In this document: in pieces, positions 22,587 through 32,705 of the stretch
How the letters are laid out: each line of letters starts with the position of its first letter
How positions within the stretch are numbered: position 1 is the stretch's first letter
Assembly (NCBI RefSeq): GCF_041734735.1
Contig: NC_134880.1
Span: 32,159,330-32,223,329, forward strand
Source of the DNA: Babylonia areolata
Taxonomy: Eukaryota; Mollusca; Gastropoda; Neogastropoda; Buccinidae
Length of the DNA: 64,000 nucleotides
Direction of reading: 5' to 3'
The notes under the pieces: model-generated
What the model saw: the letters and a program-made list of their open reading frames with translations, nothing else
Databases searched by the model: none
Told to the model about the DNA's origin: nothing
Program-made: the position numbers and the translations under genes

Positions 22587-23892
22587 ATGACTTCCAAAAA
22601 ATCACACACCCCTAACTCTGGAAAAAGACGACGACAAGGAACAGACGACTCAGACTCCGATTCGGAGGTTGTTGAGACCTCTGGATTTTGGCCATCGTGG
22701 CTTGTGATGGAGGGCGCTGATGATGACAAGCCGTTGTCGGCTCTCAGCCCCTTCGCTATCCAGAAGGGCTTTCAGTGTCTGGCGGGATCGCTGAAATCCA
22801 TCAAGAGGCTGAGGAGCGGAGCAATTTTAGTGCAGACAGAGTCCAAAAGGCAGACACAGCTCCTTCTCAAGGCGACCACTTTCGTGGATAGGGCGGTGAA
22901 GGTTTCCCCTCACAAAGGTCTCAACTGCTCAAAGGGGGTCATCAGATGCCCGGAGTTGAAAGGTGTGTCTGAGGCTGAAATCAAGAGCGAGCTGTCCTCT
23001 CAGGGAGTGACCGACGTGTACAGGGTGACGGTGAGGAAGGGGTCGGACAGAGTCCCGACCAACACTTTCTTCCTCACCTTCTGCTGCCCGGATGTCCCCA
23101 AGGACATTCGGGTCAGATACCTGATGGTTAGTGTAAGCCTGTACGTGCCATCCCCTCTGAGATGCTTCAAATGCCAGAAATTTGGACACGTGAGAGACCG
23201 ATGCAAGGAGGAAGAGGCGTGTGGCACCTGTTCGAAGGCGGCGCACCAGGGCGATTGCGTCAGTCCAGCCCGGTGTGTGAACTGCGGAGGTGGCCACCCG
23301 TCCTCATCGAAAGACTGCCCCGCCTGGAAAAAAGAAAAACAAATCCAGAAGGTCAAGACAGAAAAGAAAATATCCTTCTTTGAGGCAAAGAAACAGGTGG
23401 AGGCCGCGTCGCCTAAGGCGTCGTACGCCTCTGTCGTCAGACCCAGGACGGTGGACGTCGCGGTCCAGACGACGTCCACAGGGACGCAGACGGACGACTT
23501 ACCCACCTCGTCGGAACCGTTGGCCTTGGGTGGAGGCGCCGTGTCCACCCCTTCCCATCCTGTGCGGCAGTCCTCAGGGGCTCCTGGGCGGGAGCGGAAA
23601 ACCTCGGGCGGAGGCACGTTGTCCGCCTCCCGCCCCACCCCACCCCCCGGCACCCCTCGCCCCGCCTCTCGTCTGCCTTGCCCTCGGGCTGGCGGAAGTG
23701 GCCGGAAACCCCCCCGTACCTCCAAAACTCAAGGAGGGGAGGGTTGCAGCCTCGGCGGGATCGGGAGGGGCCGAGGTCGTGGATATTCCGACTCGGTCGG
23801 AATCCGAAAAAGTAATTTCTAAAAATAAATACTCCATCCTGGCCGACCTTGAGCCACCGCAAGCAGAGGAGCAGGGGGTAGCGATGGAATAG
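22587..23892 (+). pseudogene. LINE ORF1, Gag-like CCHC zinc-knuckle protein
   Basis: This is the nucleic-acid-binding ORF1 protein that packages LINE RNA. The start at 22587 follows the 5'UTR directly. Residues 1-30 are basic and acidic. Three CCHC-type knuckles lie at about residues 192-250: CFKCQKFGHVRDRC, CGTCSKAAHQGDC and CVNCGGGHPSSSKDC. Then comes the conserved ISFFEAKK stretch. The frame from the start ends at 23822. The natural-looking C-terminus, with NKYSILADLEPPQAE and a stop at 23892, is in the next frame, so a frameshift probably lies in the C-rich tract around 23630-23700. ORF2 begins 32 bases after that stop. Confidence 0.85.
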
Positions 23893-23923
23893 GCTGCTGC
23901 TTTATTTTTTTTTAACCTTTTTA

Positions 23924-25987
23924 ATGGCAGTGATCCACTGGAACATCTGGGGGTTCTACGCCAATTTTCAGGAACTCCAGCTGCTTTGTCGTGCTTTGAA
24001 ACCTTCAGTGCTGGCGCTGCAGGAGACTCTGCAAAGAGATGGCAAGGTTTTATCTCTCTCTGGTTTCAACTCCGTTTTTAAACCCGCTCAACCAAAGCAA
24101 GAGGGATTGACGGGAGGTGTCGCTCTTTTTATTCACAAGTCCCTTTTATACAGTACAGTTCTTTTAAGCACCCCTTTACAGGCGGTGGCAGTCAGAGTCA
24201 CACTTGAGAAAACCATCACTGTCTGCTCTCTCTACCTTCCTCCTTCCGTCTGTGTTCTGAGCCAGGACCTCATGAACCTGGTCGACCAGCTCCCACGTCC
24301 GTTTTTACTGTTGGGCGACTTCAATGGACACTCCCTGCTCTGGGGAAGTGAGATGACATCAGCCCGAGGTCTTCTCTTGGAAAACCTTCTTTCCGACATG
24401 GACTTGTGCTGTCTTAACGACAAGTCTCCCACTTACCTTCATCTGTCCTCTGGAAAGCTCTCGTGTTTAGATCTGTCGGTCTGCGATCCATCGTTGGTCC
24501 TGGACTACGAGTGGAAAGTGCACGATGATCTGCACAGGAGTGACCACTTTCCTGTCGTCCTCCGCCCCACAGATGGAGAAGGTGACTCTCTGCCTGACCA
24601 CCTGAACTATGACAAAGCAGACTGGAGTTTTTTTACCAAGAAGATAAGAGCGGAGCTGCAGGAAGAAACAGTATTGAAAAGCAAGGACCCTGCTGACATT
24701 CTGACTCGGATCGTTTTAGATTGCGCCAAAGCACCAGTCCCATCGTCTACCTCCAAGCCTCAGGTCCCTAGAACGCCCTGGTTCAACGCGGAATGTCGGG
24801 AGGCCCGTAAGTCTCGGAAGAGAGTGCAGCGACGCGTCTTTCGGAGACCGGAGACCGATAGCGTTCGAACCCATCAACAGCTGAGGGCGAAAGCCAGGTA
24901 TGTTTTTAAAAAGAGCCAGAGGAAGTCCTGGAGAGATTTTTGCTCTTCCTTAACCTCCAACACACCCAAGAAGAAAGTGTGGAGGGTTTTAAAAAGAATT
25001 AAGGGCAAAAACGTATGCCCAACATTTCATCATCTTAAACTTTCAGACGCTCTGGTCACAGAGAAGAAAGCAGTTGTCAATTTGCTTGCCTCCACAATTG
25101 AACAGAACTCGAGATCTGCTAACAAATCTGCTCGGTTTCTTAAAACCAAAAACCTGTCAGAAAAAGCACCATGTAACTTCTTTTCTGACAACACAGAGAA
25201 TTACAACCTTCCTTTCACAATGAATGAACTTAAATGTGCCCTTCAGACCTGTACGGATTCCTGTCCAGGAATGGACGAGGTCCATTATAAACTCTTAAAG
25301 CACCTTCCCCAAACCTGTCTGGACACCCTGCTTAAAGTTTATAACCACATCTGGGTCACAGGCTTTTTTCCACCCTCCTGGCGGAAAGCCCTCATAATCC
25401 CGCTGCCGAAACCGGGAAAAGACCCCTCGAACCCCTCCAAATACCGCCCAATTGCACTGACCAGCTGCATTTGCAAACTGATGGAGAAGATGGTCAACGG
25501 TAGACTGATGTGGAAACTAGAGACCGACGGCCTTCTGGTGAAAGAACAGTGCGGTTTCCGCAAGCATCGCTCTACCGTTGACCATCTGGTTCGTCTGGAA
25601 ACCACTGTAAGAAATGCCTTTGTAAACAAACAACATGTGGTGGCCATATTTTTTGACTTGGAGAAAGCTTACGATACCACCTGGAAATTTGGTATTCTCT
25701 CAGACTTGCACAAGCTCGGCTTCCGAGGACACCTGCCTCAGTTCATCCACAATTTTTTACAAGACAGACAATTCCAGGTGAGACTCGGCACCACCCTGTC
25801 CGACATTCACGAGCAGGAGCTGGGTGTCCTGCAAGGGAGCATCCTGTCGCCGGCTCTTTTCAGCATCAAAAGAGTGAAGAACAGAAAGGAGGAGTCTGTG
25901 CTGTGCAGACTGCGTACGGGGCACACTTTTTTTTACTCATTCTTACTTGTTGAAGGGGGAAGAGGCCCCTCGATGCATTCCCTGTGA
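23924..25987 (+). CDS. LINE ORF2: AP endonuclease and truncated reverse transcriptase
   Basis: A 687-residue open frame. The endonuclease (about 1-225) shows IHWNIWGF, LALQET, LLLGDFNGHSLLWG and RSDHFPVVL. The linker has TPWFNAEC. The RT (about 430-645) shows WRKALIIPLPKPGKD, PIALTSCICKLMEKM, EQCGFRKHRSTVDHL, FFDLEKAYDTTW and LQGSILSPALFSIK. The sequence then jumps to NRKEESVLCRLRTGHT, which is near the C-terminus in this family, so the FADD block and everything to the tail are deleted. A frameshift in the T-run near 25930 ends the frame. The remaining tail (CIPCDEPLTMKHVLFDC, then a stop at about 26150) is in another frame. It is catalytically dead. Confidence 0.9.
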   Translation: MAVIHWNIWGFYANFQELQLLCRALKPSVLALQETLQRDGKVLSLSGFNSVFKPAQPKQEGLTGGVALFIHKSLLYSTVLLSTPLQAVAVRVTLEKTITVCSLYLPPSVCVLSQDLMNLVDQLPRPFLLLGDFNGHSLLWGSEMTSARGLLLENLLSDMDLCCLNDKSPTYLHLSSGKLSCLDLSVCDPSLVLDYEWKVHDDLHRSDHFPVVLRPTDGEGDSLPDHLNYDKADWSFFTKKIRAELQEETVLKSKDPADILTRIVLDCAKAPVPSSTSKPQVPRTPWFNAECREARKSRKRVQRRVFRRPETDSVRTHQQLRAKARYVFKKSQRKSWRDFCSSLTSNTPKKKVWRVLKRIKGKNVCPTFHHLKLSDALVTEKKAVVNLLASTIEQNSRSANKSARFLKTKNLSEKAPCNFFSDNTENYNLPFTMNELKCALQTCTDSCPGMDEVHYKLLKHLPQTCLDTLLKVYNHIWVTGFFPPSWRKALIIPLPKPGKDPSNPSKYRPIALTSCICKLMEKMVNGRLMWKLETDGLLVKEQCGFRKHRSTVDHLVRLETTVRNAFVNKQHVVAIFFDLEKAYDTTWKFGILSDLHKLGFRGHLPQFIHNFLQDRQFQVRLGTTLSDIHEQELGVLQGSILSPALFSIKRVKNRKEESVLCRLRTGHTFFYSFLLVEGGRGPSMHSL

Positions 25988-26323
25988 TGAGCCTCTCACC
26001 ATGAAACACGTGCTCTTTGACTGTTGGGATCTGCATGACGTTAGACGCAGACATTACATGGCGGTTTCTTTGAAGACTTTGTTTCGTGACGTCCCTCCAT
26101 GGGCGCTGATGGACTTCTTAAAAGAAGTGAACATTTTTAACCAGATTTGAAGGTTTTAAACTATGGAAGTTTTTTTTAACTTTGGAGTGGAAAGTTTGAA
26201 GTGGTGACTCGTTTTAATTGGTTGTTTTTTTATCCTTGTAGTAGTTATTGACGCGGCGATAGCCTTGAGATGGCCTTAGTGGTCGGCGAGGCTCTAAGCA
26301 CCATAATTTCATTTCATTTCATC

Positions 26324-26335
26324 TGTGTGGAGTCC
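26324..26335 (+). repeat. Right target-site duplication of the inserted LINE
   Basis: A perfect copy of 21936-21947. Confidence 0.9.
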
Positions 26336-26541
26336 GTCAGCCTGGTGTCGCCCTAAGGCCAGACTGCATACAGTTAGTGACTGTTTAACCCAACAGCCAT
26401 TCATCCCATTGGTACTGTATGAAAACCGTGGGATTGGGGATTTTTGTCAGGTTGTCTCCTCTTAGCCAGTGGAAGGGTGCATCTGGGTATTGTTGCGTAG
26501 CAGATTTTATTTTGCAGAAAAATACAGGTCCTTCTGTAATA
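26336..26541 (-). mobile_element. Continuation of the minus-strand LINE 5' region
   Basis: This sequence would be contiguous with 21935 if the plus-strand LINE and one copy of the duplication were removed. It has no coding motif. It joins the minus-strand LINE to the 429-bp tandem repeat and probably belongs to the LINE 5'UTR. Confidence 0.6.
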
Positions 26542-27643
26542 TGTCATTCACTAATAATTCAATAATTAAACAATAACGCGATGATAAATTATCAGTCAAT
26601 CACACAGAAAAATCGCTCTGTCCACAACAATGATAAGCGATTTTTCCATGCATTTGATGGACAATCCATCTTTGAGCCCTCTCAATAATTTACTAATAAT
26701 TCAAACATTAAACAGTAACGCCATGACAAATTATTAATCAAATTCACAGAAAAATCACTTAGCTTTGTTCTGAAGTTTGTAGGCTGCCTGTAAAAACTGA
26801 CCAGCGTGATCTTAACACCTGGCGGATTCAGCCACACTACACGATTTCAAATACTGCCCACACAGCTCACAGTCATGATGGGTCCGCTAAGCGTTGCATA
26901 ACTACAATGGTCAATTTGCGCGCGGTTTCGGCCGGTGCTGTACTGTTTCTAGGTGTTTCTAGGCCCTCTCTGTCATTCACTAATAATTCAATAATTAAAC
27001 AATAACGCGATGATAAATTATCAGTCAATCACACAGAAAAATCACTCTGTCCACAACAAAGATAAGCGATTTTTCCGTGCATTTGACGGACAATCCATCT
27101 TCGAGCCCTCTCAATAATTTACTAATAATTCAAACATTAAACAATAACGCCATGACAAATTATTAATCAAATTCACAGAAAAATCACTTAGCTTTGTTCT
27201 GAAGCTTGTAGGCTGCCTGTAAAAACTGACCAGCGTGATCTTAACACCTGGTGGATTCAGCCACACTACACGATTTCAAATACTGCCCACACAGTTCACA
27301 GTCATGATGGGTCTGCTAGGCGTTGCATAACTACAACGGTCAATTTGCGCGCGGTTTCGGCCGGTGCTGTACTGTTTCTAGGTGTTTCTAGGCCCTCTCT
27401 GTCATTCACTAATAATTCAATAATTAAACAATAACGCGATGATAAATTATCAGTCAATCACACAGAAAAATCACCCTGTCCACACAAAGATAAGCGATTT
27501 TTCGGTGCATTTGACGGACAATCCATCTTTGAGCCCTCTCAATAATTTACTAATAATTCAAACATTAAACAATAACATCGTGACAAATTATTAATCAAAT
27601 TCACAGAAAAATCACTTAGCTTTGTTCTGAAGCTTGTAGGCTG
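26542..27643 (-). repeat. 429-bp tandem repeat, 2.6 copies (possible LINE promoter monomers)
   Basis: Units run 26542-26970, 26971-27399 and 27400-27643 (partial), and start TGTCATTCACTAATAATTC. Identity between units is high, with only scattered changes. Each unit also contains an internal diverged duplication: the ACTAATAATTCAA..TTAAACAATAACG block occurs twice, about 150 bases apart. The array lies just upstream of the minus-strand LINE coding region, the place where tandem 5' monomers occur in some LINEs. A local satellite is the alternative. Confidence 0.9.
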
Positions 27644-27949
27644 TCGGAGAGCAAGTGCTACTTTTTGCATGGTACTTTAAATACCTTCTGCGGAACTATC
27701 AGGTTTGCACTCGACCATAAACGAGCAAAATTTTAGATAAAAGCAAGACTGGGCACAAACACGCCTGGTCGCGTTCGGTGTCACAGAGAGAGAGAGAGAG
27801 AGATGTCACCAACAAAAAAATTGTTTGCTCCCCCCCCCCCCTCCCCCACCGATAAGTACTCTTTCCGGTCCCTATTGTTGCAGGTTATTGCCGAACAATG
27901 ATAGGCCATTTTGCTTAAAATGTCTACATTCTACAACTGTCCAGCAATG
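27644..27949. other. Unassigned spacer with GA and C tracts
   Basis: A (GA)9 tract lies at 27786-27803 and a C-rich run at 27830-27848. No gene is seen. Confidence 0.4.
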
Positions 27950-28350
27950 AAATGTACGCCCCTGCGCGCGGCAGCCTGTTTATTATAGCGCAGCTGCCAC
28001 TCCATATTCAGCTCAGTGGTCTGACACACGGACGCCTTTTCCCACTTGGTCAGCAGGTGGTAGGGGTCTCTCCTTCTTTGGTGTGGATGCTGTTGCATCC
28101 ACTTCTGTTGCTTGGCCTTGATGATCATCGTCACTTCTGAGTACCTGGTGAATCTATCCAACTTCTTTTGTGTAGTGCCTTCCTTCACTGCATGAGTCAG
28201 CAGTCTCATTGCCCAGCACATTGCAGTGAGAGGGAATTGGTCGTAGACCGACAGCGTGGTAGCTCCTACAGAGGGAGGTAAGAGTGGAGGATAGGTCATT
28301 TTGGTCAGTATTTTTGTTGGACTGTAAAGCCTGCAGGACGGACAGGGTTG
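27950..28350 (-). mobile_element. RNase H C-terminal relic of another LINE
   Basis: The minus-strand frame reads PIPSHCNVLGNETADS near 28200-28245, the last active-site region of a retroelement RNase H. The next frame has KEGTTQKKLDRFTRYSEV and RRRDPYHLLTKWEK. At least one frameshift separates the parts. No RT is attached. The wording differs from the RNase H at 18360-18906, so it is a different LINE family. Confidence 0.75.
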
Positions 28351-28524
28351 CGGTACAAAATGTCAAAACAGTACAAAATGTCACATTTGTGACATTTTGT
28401 TCCACATTGCCGTATATTTATGTCAACTGCGGTACAACGTCTCACACATGAACCGTCGAGTCTGACTTGTCAGTTGAGTACAGTTGAAACGGTGAGTAAA
28501 CAATGACCACTACCACACAGACAC

Positions 28525-28600
28525 ACATGGCCTAGTGGTTAAAATGTCCACCTGGGGAGTGGAAGCTCCCGAGTTCGATCCCCAGCTGAATTAAACGAAA
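28525..28600 (+). repeat. tRNA-derived SINE-like relic
   Basis: An A-box-like TGGCCTAGTGGTTA and a B-box-like GAGTTCGATCC are spaced like a pol III promoter. An anticodon-like stem TCCAC/GTGGA can be drawn, but the T-stem is poor and there is no acceptor pairing, so I do not call a tRNA gene. The body after the head is not recognised. Confidence 0.5.
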
Positions 28601-29190
28601 GATTTTAAAACTGGTATCCTAGTATAAGTCAGAGATCACTTTGACGTAAAGAGCAGATTTTGACTATTTAACAGCTTATTAGTGTGTCATGAGTACCACT
28701 GCAGAGTAGGAGGTATGGGTTTGCGAACGATCCAGTCGAAGCGACCAGCTCAACGTGTGTACTGTCAAGATAACACGTCGTGGGATAGTCAAACGTAGTT
28801 CTTTTGTTTTCGAAGGTTTTCCCCAAATGGTTGCACCAGGAAAAGTTCGTCTGCTCATTCTTTTCAACGTTTTGTCGACGTTTGAAATGTGTGCCTGAGG
28901 GTAAATGCGAACGGGTAAGTCGAATTGCGAACGATTACTTTGGGTACACGCTGACAATTAAAACAGAAGCAGGTCTTGAACTTATTAGACATAACTTATT
29001 ATTGGAACATCGCACCAGACTGTTGTATTGTTGGTTTTGATCACACATGCACACAAACAGACATTTAAACACACACACCCCACACTGCACACAAACACAC
29101 CCTTTTGAGAGTGTTCAGTAGCTGTGCAGCATCGTTCGCAAATAGACTCACGTCAAAATATCCTATGTTCTGATTGCAAACGACACTATT
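28601..29190. other. Unassigned sequence left of the LINE
   Basis: No motif is recognised. CA-rich DNA lies at 29042-29100. It may include the lost 5' part of the LINE that becomes recognisable at about 29280. Confidence 0.3.
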
Positions 29191-32100
29191 TTGCAGATTC
29201 CTGTAAAAACTGACGCTCTGATCTGTCACCAATATGCTTTCTTAAATTCTACCAGCACTGGCAATGTGCATTCAACATATCCGATTAAATCAACTGTTTT
29301 AAACTGTGTCAAAGTTCAAGTCATACAACTCATCAGCTGCTATGCCCCGACGATGACCAACCCTGATGACATCAAAGAAGCTTTCTACGAGCTCAGCCGC
29401 ACCATTTCAGCAGTAGACAGGAAGGACAGGCTGATCTTCCTTGGGGATTTCAATGCCCGCGTCGGCGTGGACTTCTTGTGGCCAAAAGTCCTAGGACAGC
29501 ACGGTACTGGCAAGTGCAACTCCAACGGACTGCTTTTGCTCTCGCTCTGCGCACAGCATGGACTGACCATCACCAACATCCTCTTCCAACAAGCGGACAA
29601 GTACAAGAACACATGGATGCACCCCCTCTCCAAGCAATGGCACATGCTGGATTATGTGATTGTCCGGCAGAGGAACAGAGGTGATGTTTCCATTACACGC
29701 TGCATGAGAGGAGCAGCTGTCTGTTGGCCTGACCATCGTCTGGTATGCAGCAAGATGAACATCAGACATGTAGAAGAGGTATGGAGCACCTTTAGAGATG
29801 CTGTGTCCGCAGCAGCAGCTGACACACTCGGCTTTGTACAGAGGAGCCACAAAGAGTGGTTTGACGAGAACGACTCTGGAATCTCCAAGCTACTGAACAC
29901 ACTGCATATACGGCATCAGGATCACATTTCTGATAAAGACTGCCAGAGGAAGAAGGAGCAGTTCTTGCAAACCAGGCAAGTCGTACAGACGAGGCTGCAT
30001 GAAGAACACCTGGTGGGAGAGAAAGTCCGAAGAGCTTCAGTCCGCTGCTGATGCTCACGACATGAAGACCTTCCATAGTCTCCGAGCTGCGTATGGGCCG
30101 AGAGTCACTGGATCAACCCCTGTTCGAGCCTTGGACCAGACCACCCTCCTGACAGACAAGAAAGACATCCTTGCCCGCTGGGCAGAGCACTTCAACACCC
30201 TGCTCAACAGGGACTCGTCCATATCTGACGAGGTATTTGCAGCCCTCCCACAGCTACCAGTCAATGACTCGCTAGCTGCCCCTCCCACCAAGGCCGAGAC
30301 CCAGAAGGCCCTGAAGTTGACAATGTCAGGAAAAGCACCAGGAGCGGATGGAATCCAGGCTGACCTCTACGAGTATGGAGGCGAGGTGCTGACAGACAAG
30401 CTAACCGCCCTGTTCCAGTCTATCTTGGAGAGAGGGGAGGTCCCCCAGGATTTCAAGGATGCTTCATTGTCCATATTTACAAACGGAAGGGAGACAAAAC
30501 ATCATGCGATAACCACCGTGGAATCTCTCTCCTCTGCATCGCCGGCAAGATTTTCGCCCACATCATACTGAACAGACTGGTTGACCATGTCTCCAACACA
30601 GTCATCCCTGAAGCACAGTGCGGCTTCCGCTCAGGCAGGGGAACATGTGACATGGTGTTTGCTGTACGCCAGATGCAAGAGAAGTGCCGTGAGCAGAACA
30701 AGGAGCTCCACATGGTCTTTGTAGACCTGACTAAGGCCTTCGACACGGTGAACCGCCGTGGTCTGTGGAAGATCCTCCTAAAGTTGGGCTGCCCAGAGAG
30801 CCTAATCCAGCTGATTGCGTCATTCAACTATGGCATGCAGGCGAGAGTACAGGAAAATACTGACATGTTGGATCCGTTCCCTGTGGTAAATGGAGTGAAG
30901 CAGGGCTGCGTCCTGGCACCCACACTGTTCTCCATTCTCTTCTCTGCCATGCTGATTGACACCTTCCAAGACTGTGACCGGGGCATCTACATTCAGTTTC
31001 GCACAGATGGCAAACTTACCAACTTGCGGTGACTCCATGCCAGGTCCAGGGTGTTTGAGGTACTGTTGAGAGAGTTCCTCTTCCCTGATGACTGCGCGCT
31101 TGCTGCACACACCCATGAGGACATGTAGTTCATTATGGACAGGTTCTCAACCTCCTGCAGGCACTTTGGACTCACAATCAGCCTCAGCAAGACTGAGCCC
31201 ATGTACCAACCAGCTTGTTCACAGAACGCCAGTGCCTCCCCTCCACCTGCAATCAAGATCGATGACACAGAGATCAAGTCAGTCGACAAGTTTTGCTACC
31301 TGGGCAGCACCCTATGCAGCAACGGAGCCCTTGATGCAGAAGTGATGCTGCGCATCGCCAAGGCCAGCTCCGCCTTTTGGCAGACTCAACAACAGGCTGT
31401 GGAACAACAAAGGCATCAGGCTCAGCACCAAGATGAAAACCTACAGAGCTGTTGTGCTGACCACCTTGTTGTACTGCTGTGAAACATGGACGACGTATCG
31501 CTGTCACATTCAACAACTTGAGCAGTTTCACCAGAGATGCCTACGAAAGATCTTTGGCATAAAGTGGCAAGACAGGGTCTCCAACCTCCAGGTCCTAGAG
31601 AGGAGCGGCCTGCCTAGCATTGAAAGCCTGCTGATCCAGTGCCAGCTACGCTGGACAGGACACGTTGTCCGCATTACAGACAGTGGAGTGATGGCCTAGA
31701 GGTAACGCGTCCGCCTAGGAAGCGAGAGAATCTGAGCGCACTGGTTCGAATCACGGCTCAGCCGCCGATATTTTCTCCCCTTCCATTAGACCTTGAGTGG
31801 TGGTCTGGACGCTAGTCATTCGGATGAGACGATAAACCGAGGTCCCGTGTGCAGCATGCACTTAGCGCACGTAAAAGAACCCACGACAACAAAAGGATTG
31901 TTCCTGGCAAAATTCTGTAGAAAAATCCACTTCGATAGGAAGAACAATTATAACTACACGCAGGAAAAAATACAAAAATATGGGTGGCGCTGTAGTGTAG
32001 CGACGCGCTCTCCCCAGGGAGAATTTCACACAGAGAAATCTGTTGTGATAAAAAGAAATACAAAAAAAAGAAATACAAATAGACAGCAGGATCCCGAAGA

Positions 32101-32470
32101 TGCTTTTGTATGGTCAGCTGAAGGAAGGTCACCTTGAACTTGGAAGACCCTGCAAGCGCTTCAAGGACACCTTGAATACAAACTTCAAAGCCTGTGACAT
32201 AGACATAGCTTCCTGGGAAACTGATGCTCTTGACCGCTGTCACTGGAGGATGCTGTGTTCTAGTGGCATAAAGACGTTTGAAAACAAGAGAATGCTGGCC
32301 ATTAAGGAGAAGCGTGAGCGAAGGATGTTAGCAGGGCTCAACTTCTGGAGACGTTTTCCATTGCAACCTTGTGGGAAGTGCTGCGCATCCAGAATCGGCC
32401 TCTTCTCCCATATGAGGACACACACCGACAGGTAAGCCTGCCTGCCAACTCATCCGTCGGTCCGACGGGA
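29191..32470 (+). mobile_element. LINE with endonuclease, RT and C2H2 tail, decayed and split by a SINE
   Basis: The endonuclease part shows LISCYAPTMTNPDD, LIFLGDFNARVG and CWPDHRLVC. A frameshift near 30000 leads to GKAPGADGIQADLY, and another near 30475 leads to EAQCGFRSGRGTCDMVFAVR, FVDLTKAFDTVNR and VNGVKQGCVLAPTLFS. The active-site block reads FPDD. Later parts are YLGSTLCSNGALDAEV, LLYCCETWTTY and RWTGHVVR. The SINE at 31688-32080 then interrupts it. The tail resumes with LLYGQLKEGH and ends in a C2H2-like knuckle, CGKCCASRIGLFSHMRTH, with a stop at 32435. The shared 3'UTR includes CATCCGTCGGTCCGACGGGA. A 5'-truncated sister copy lies at 43193-43994. The clade is not assigned. Confidence 0.88.
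31688..32080 (+). repeat. Full-length tRNA-derived SINE inserted in the LINE
   Basis: The head has the A-box-like TGGCCTAGAGGTAACG and the B-box GGTTCGAATCA. The central domain has CATTCGGATGAGACGATAAA, CCGAGGTCCCGTGTGCAGCA and GCACGTAAAAGAACCCACG. The tail is AAATAC-rich. The borders come from a near-repeat of AGACAG(C)(A/T)GGA on both sides (31678-31687 and 32081-32091) and from the uninterrupted LINE sequence at about 43590. Length is 393 bases. It has no protein and would rely on a LINE for copying. Related central domains occur at 40378-40845, 55195-55385 and 57258-57536. Confidence 0.92.
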
Positions 32471-32705
32471 GACTCCATCACAACTTGCTTCCATTGATTT
32501 TAGGATTTTGAGAGCACGTTTGTAACTTTGGTCGGCGTTAGTACGCGAACAGAAGAAAGAATGCGGAAATTGTCAGAAACAGCTGATGTTTGACTGTTTC
32601 TTGGAAATGGATATTCATCAAAGAATTAGGTAAAGGTCGAAGCAGACGTTGAATTATGGAATGCAACCGTTAAGGACGCTTTGAAATCGGGCGGTATACG
32701 AATCG
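32471..32705. other. Unassigned spacer between the LINE and the DIRS-like element
   Basis: No gene or repeat is recognised. Confidence 0.35.

Larger units (their letters stand above)
21948..26323 (+). mobile_element. I/Nimb-like LINE, 5'-complete but internally deleted
   Basis: It is flanked by a perfect 12-bp target duplication, starts with a 5'UTR of about 640 bases, has ORF1 and ORF2, and ends in GCACCATAATTTCATTTCATTTCA, written here only as a CATTT repeat tail. A large block between RT block 4 and the C-terminal zinc-knuckle is missing, which removes the active-site block and any RNase H. It is inserted into the 5'UTR of the minus-strand LINE, so it is the younger of the two. The 5'UTR contains a direct repeat of about 50 bases (21948-21996 and about 22482-22530, both starting TCCCGAAACCTGGA). 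A related 5'UTR lies at 8335-10384 and a related coding relic at 3131-4690. Confidence 0.92.

Noticed and set aside
22929-23862. Long minus-strand frames opposite LINE ORF1
   Set aside because: They mirror the GC-rich ORF1 and show no domain of their own.
23630-23892. Programmed frameshift in LINE ORF1
   Set aside because: The change of frame lies in a C-rich homopolymer tract without a known slippery site plus structure, and the same element is already deleted in ORF2, so mutation or a sequencing error is simpler.
28525-28600. tRNA gene
   Set aside because: A and B boxes are present, but the T-stem and acceptor stem do not pair, so a tRNA-derived SINE relic is more likely.
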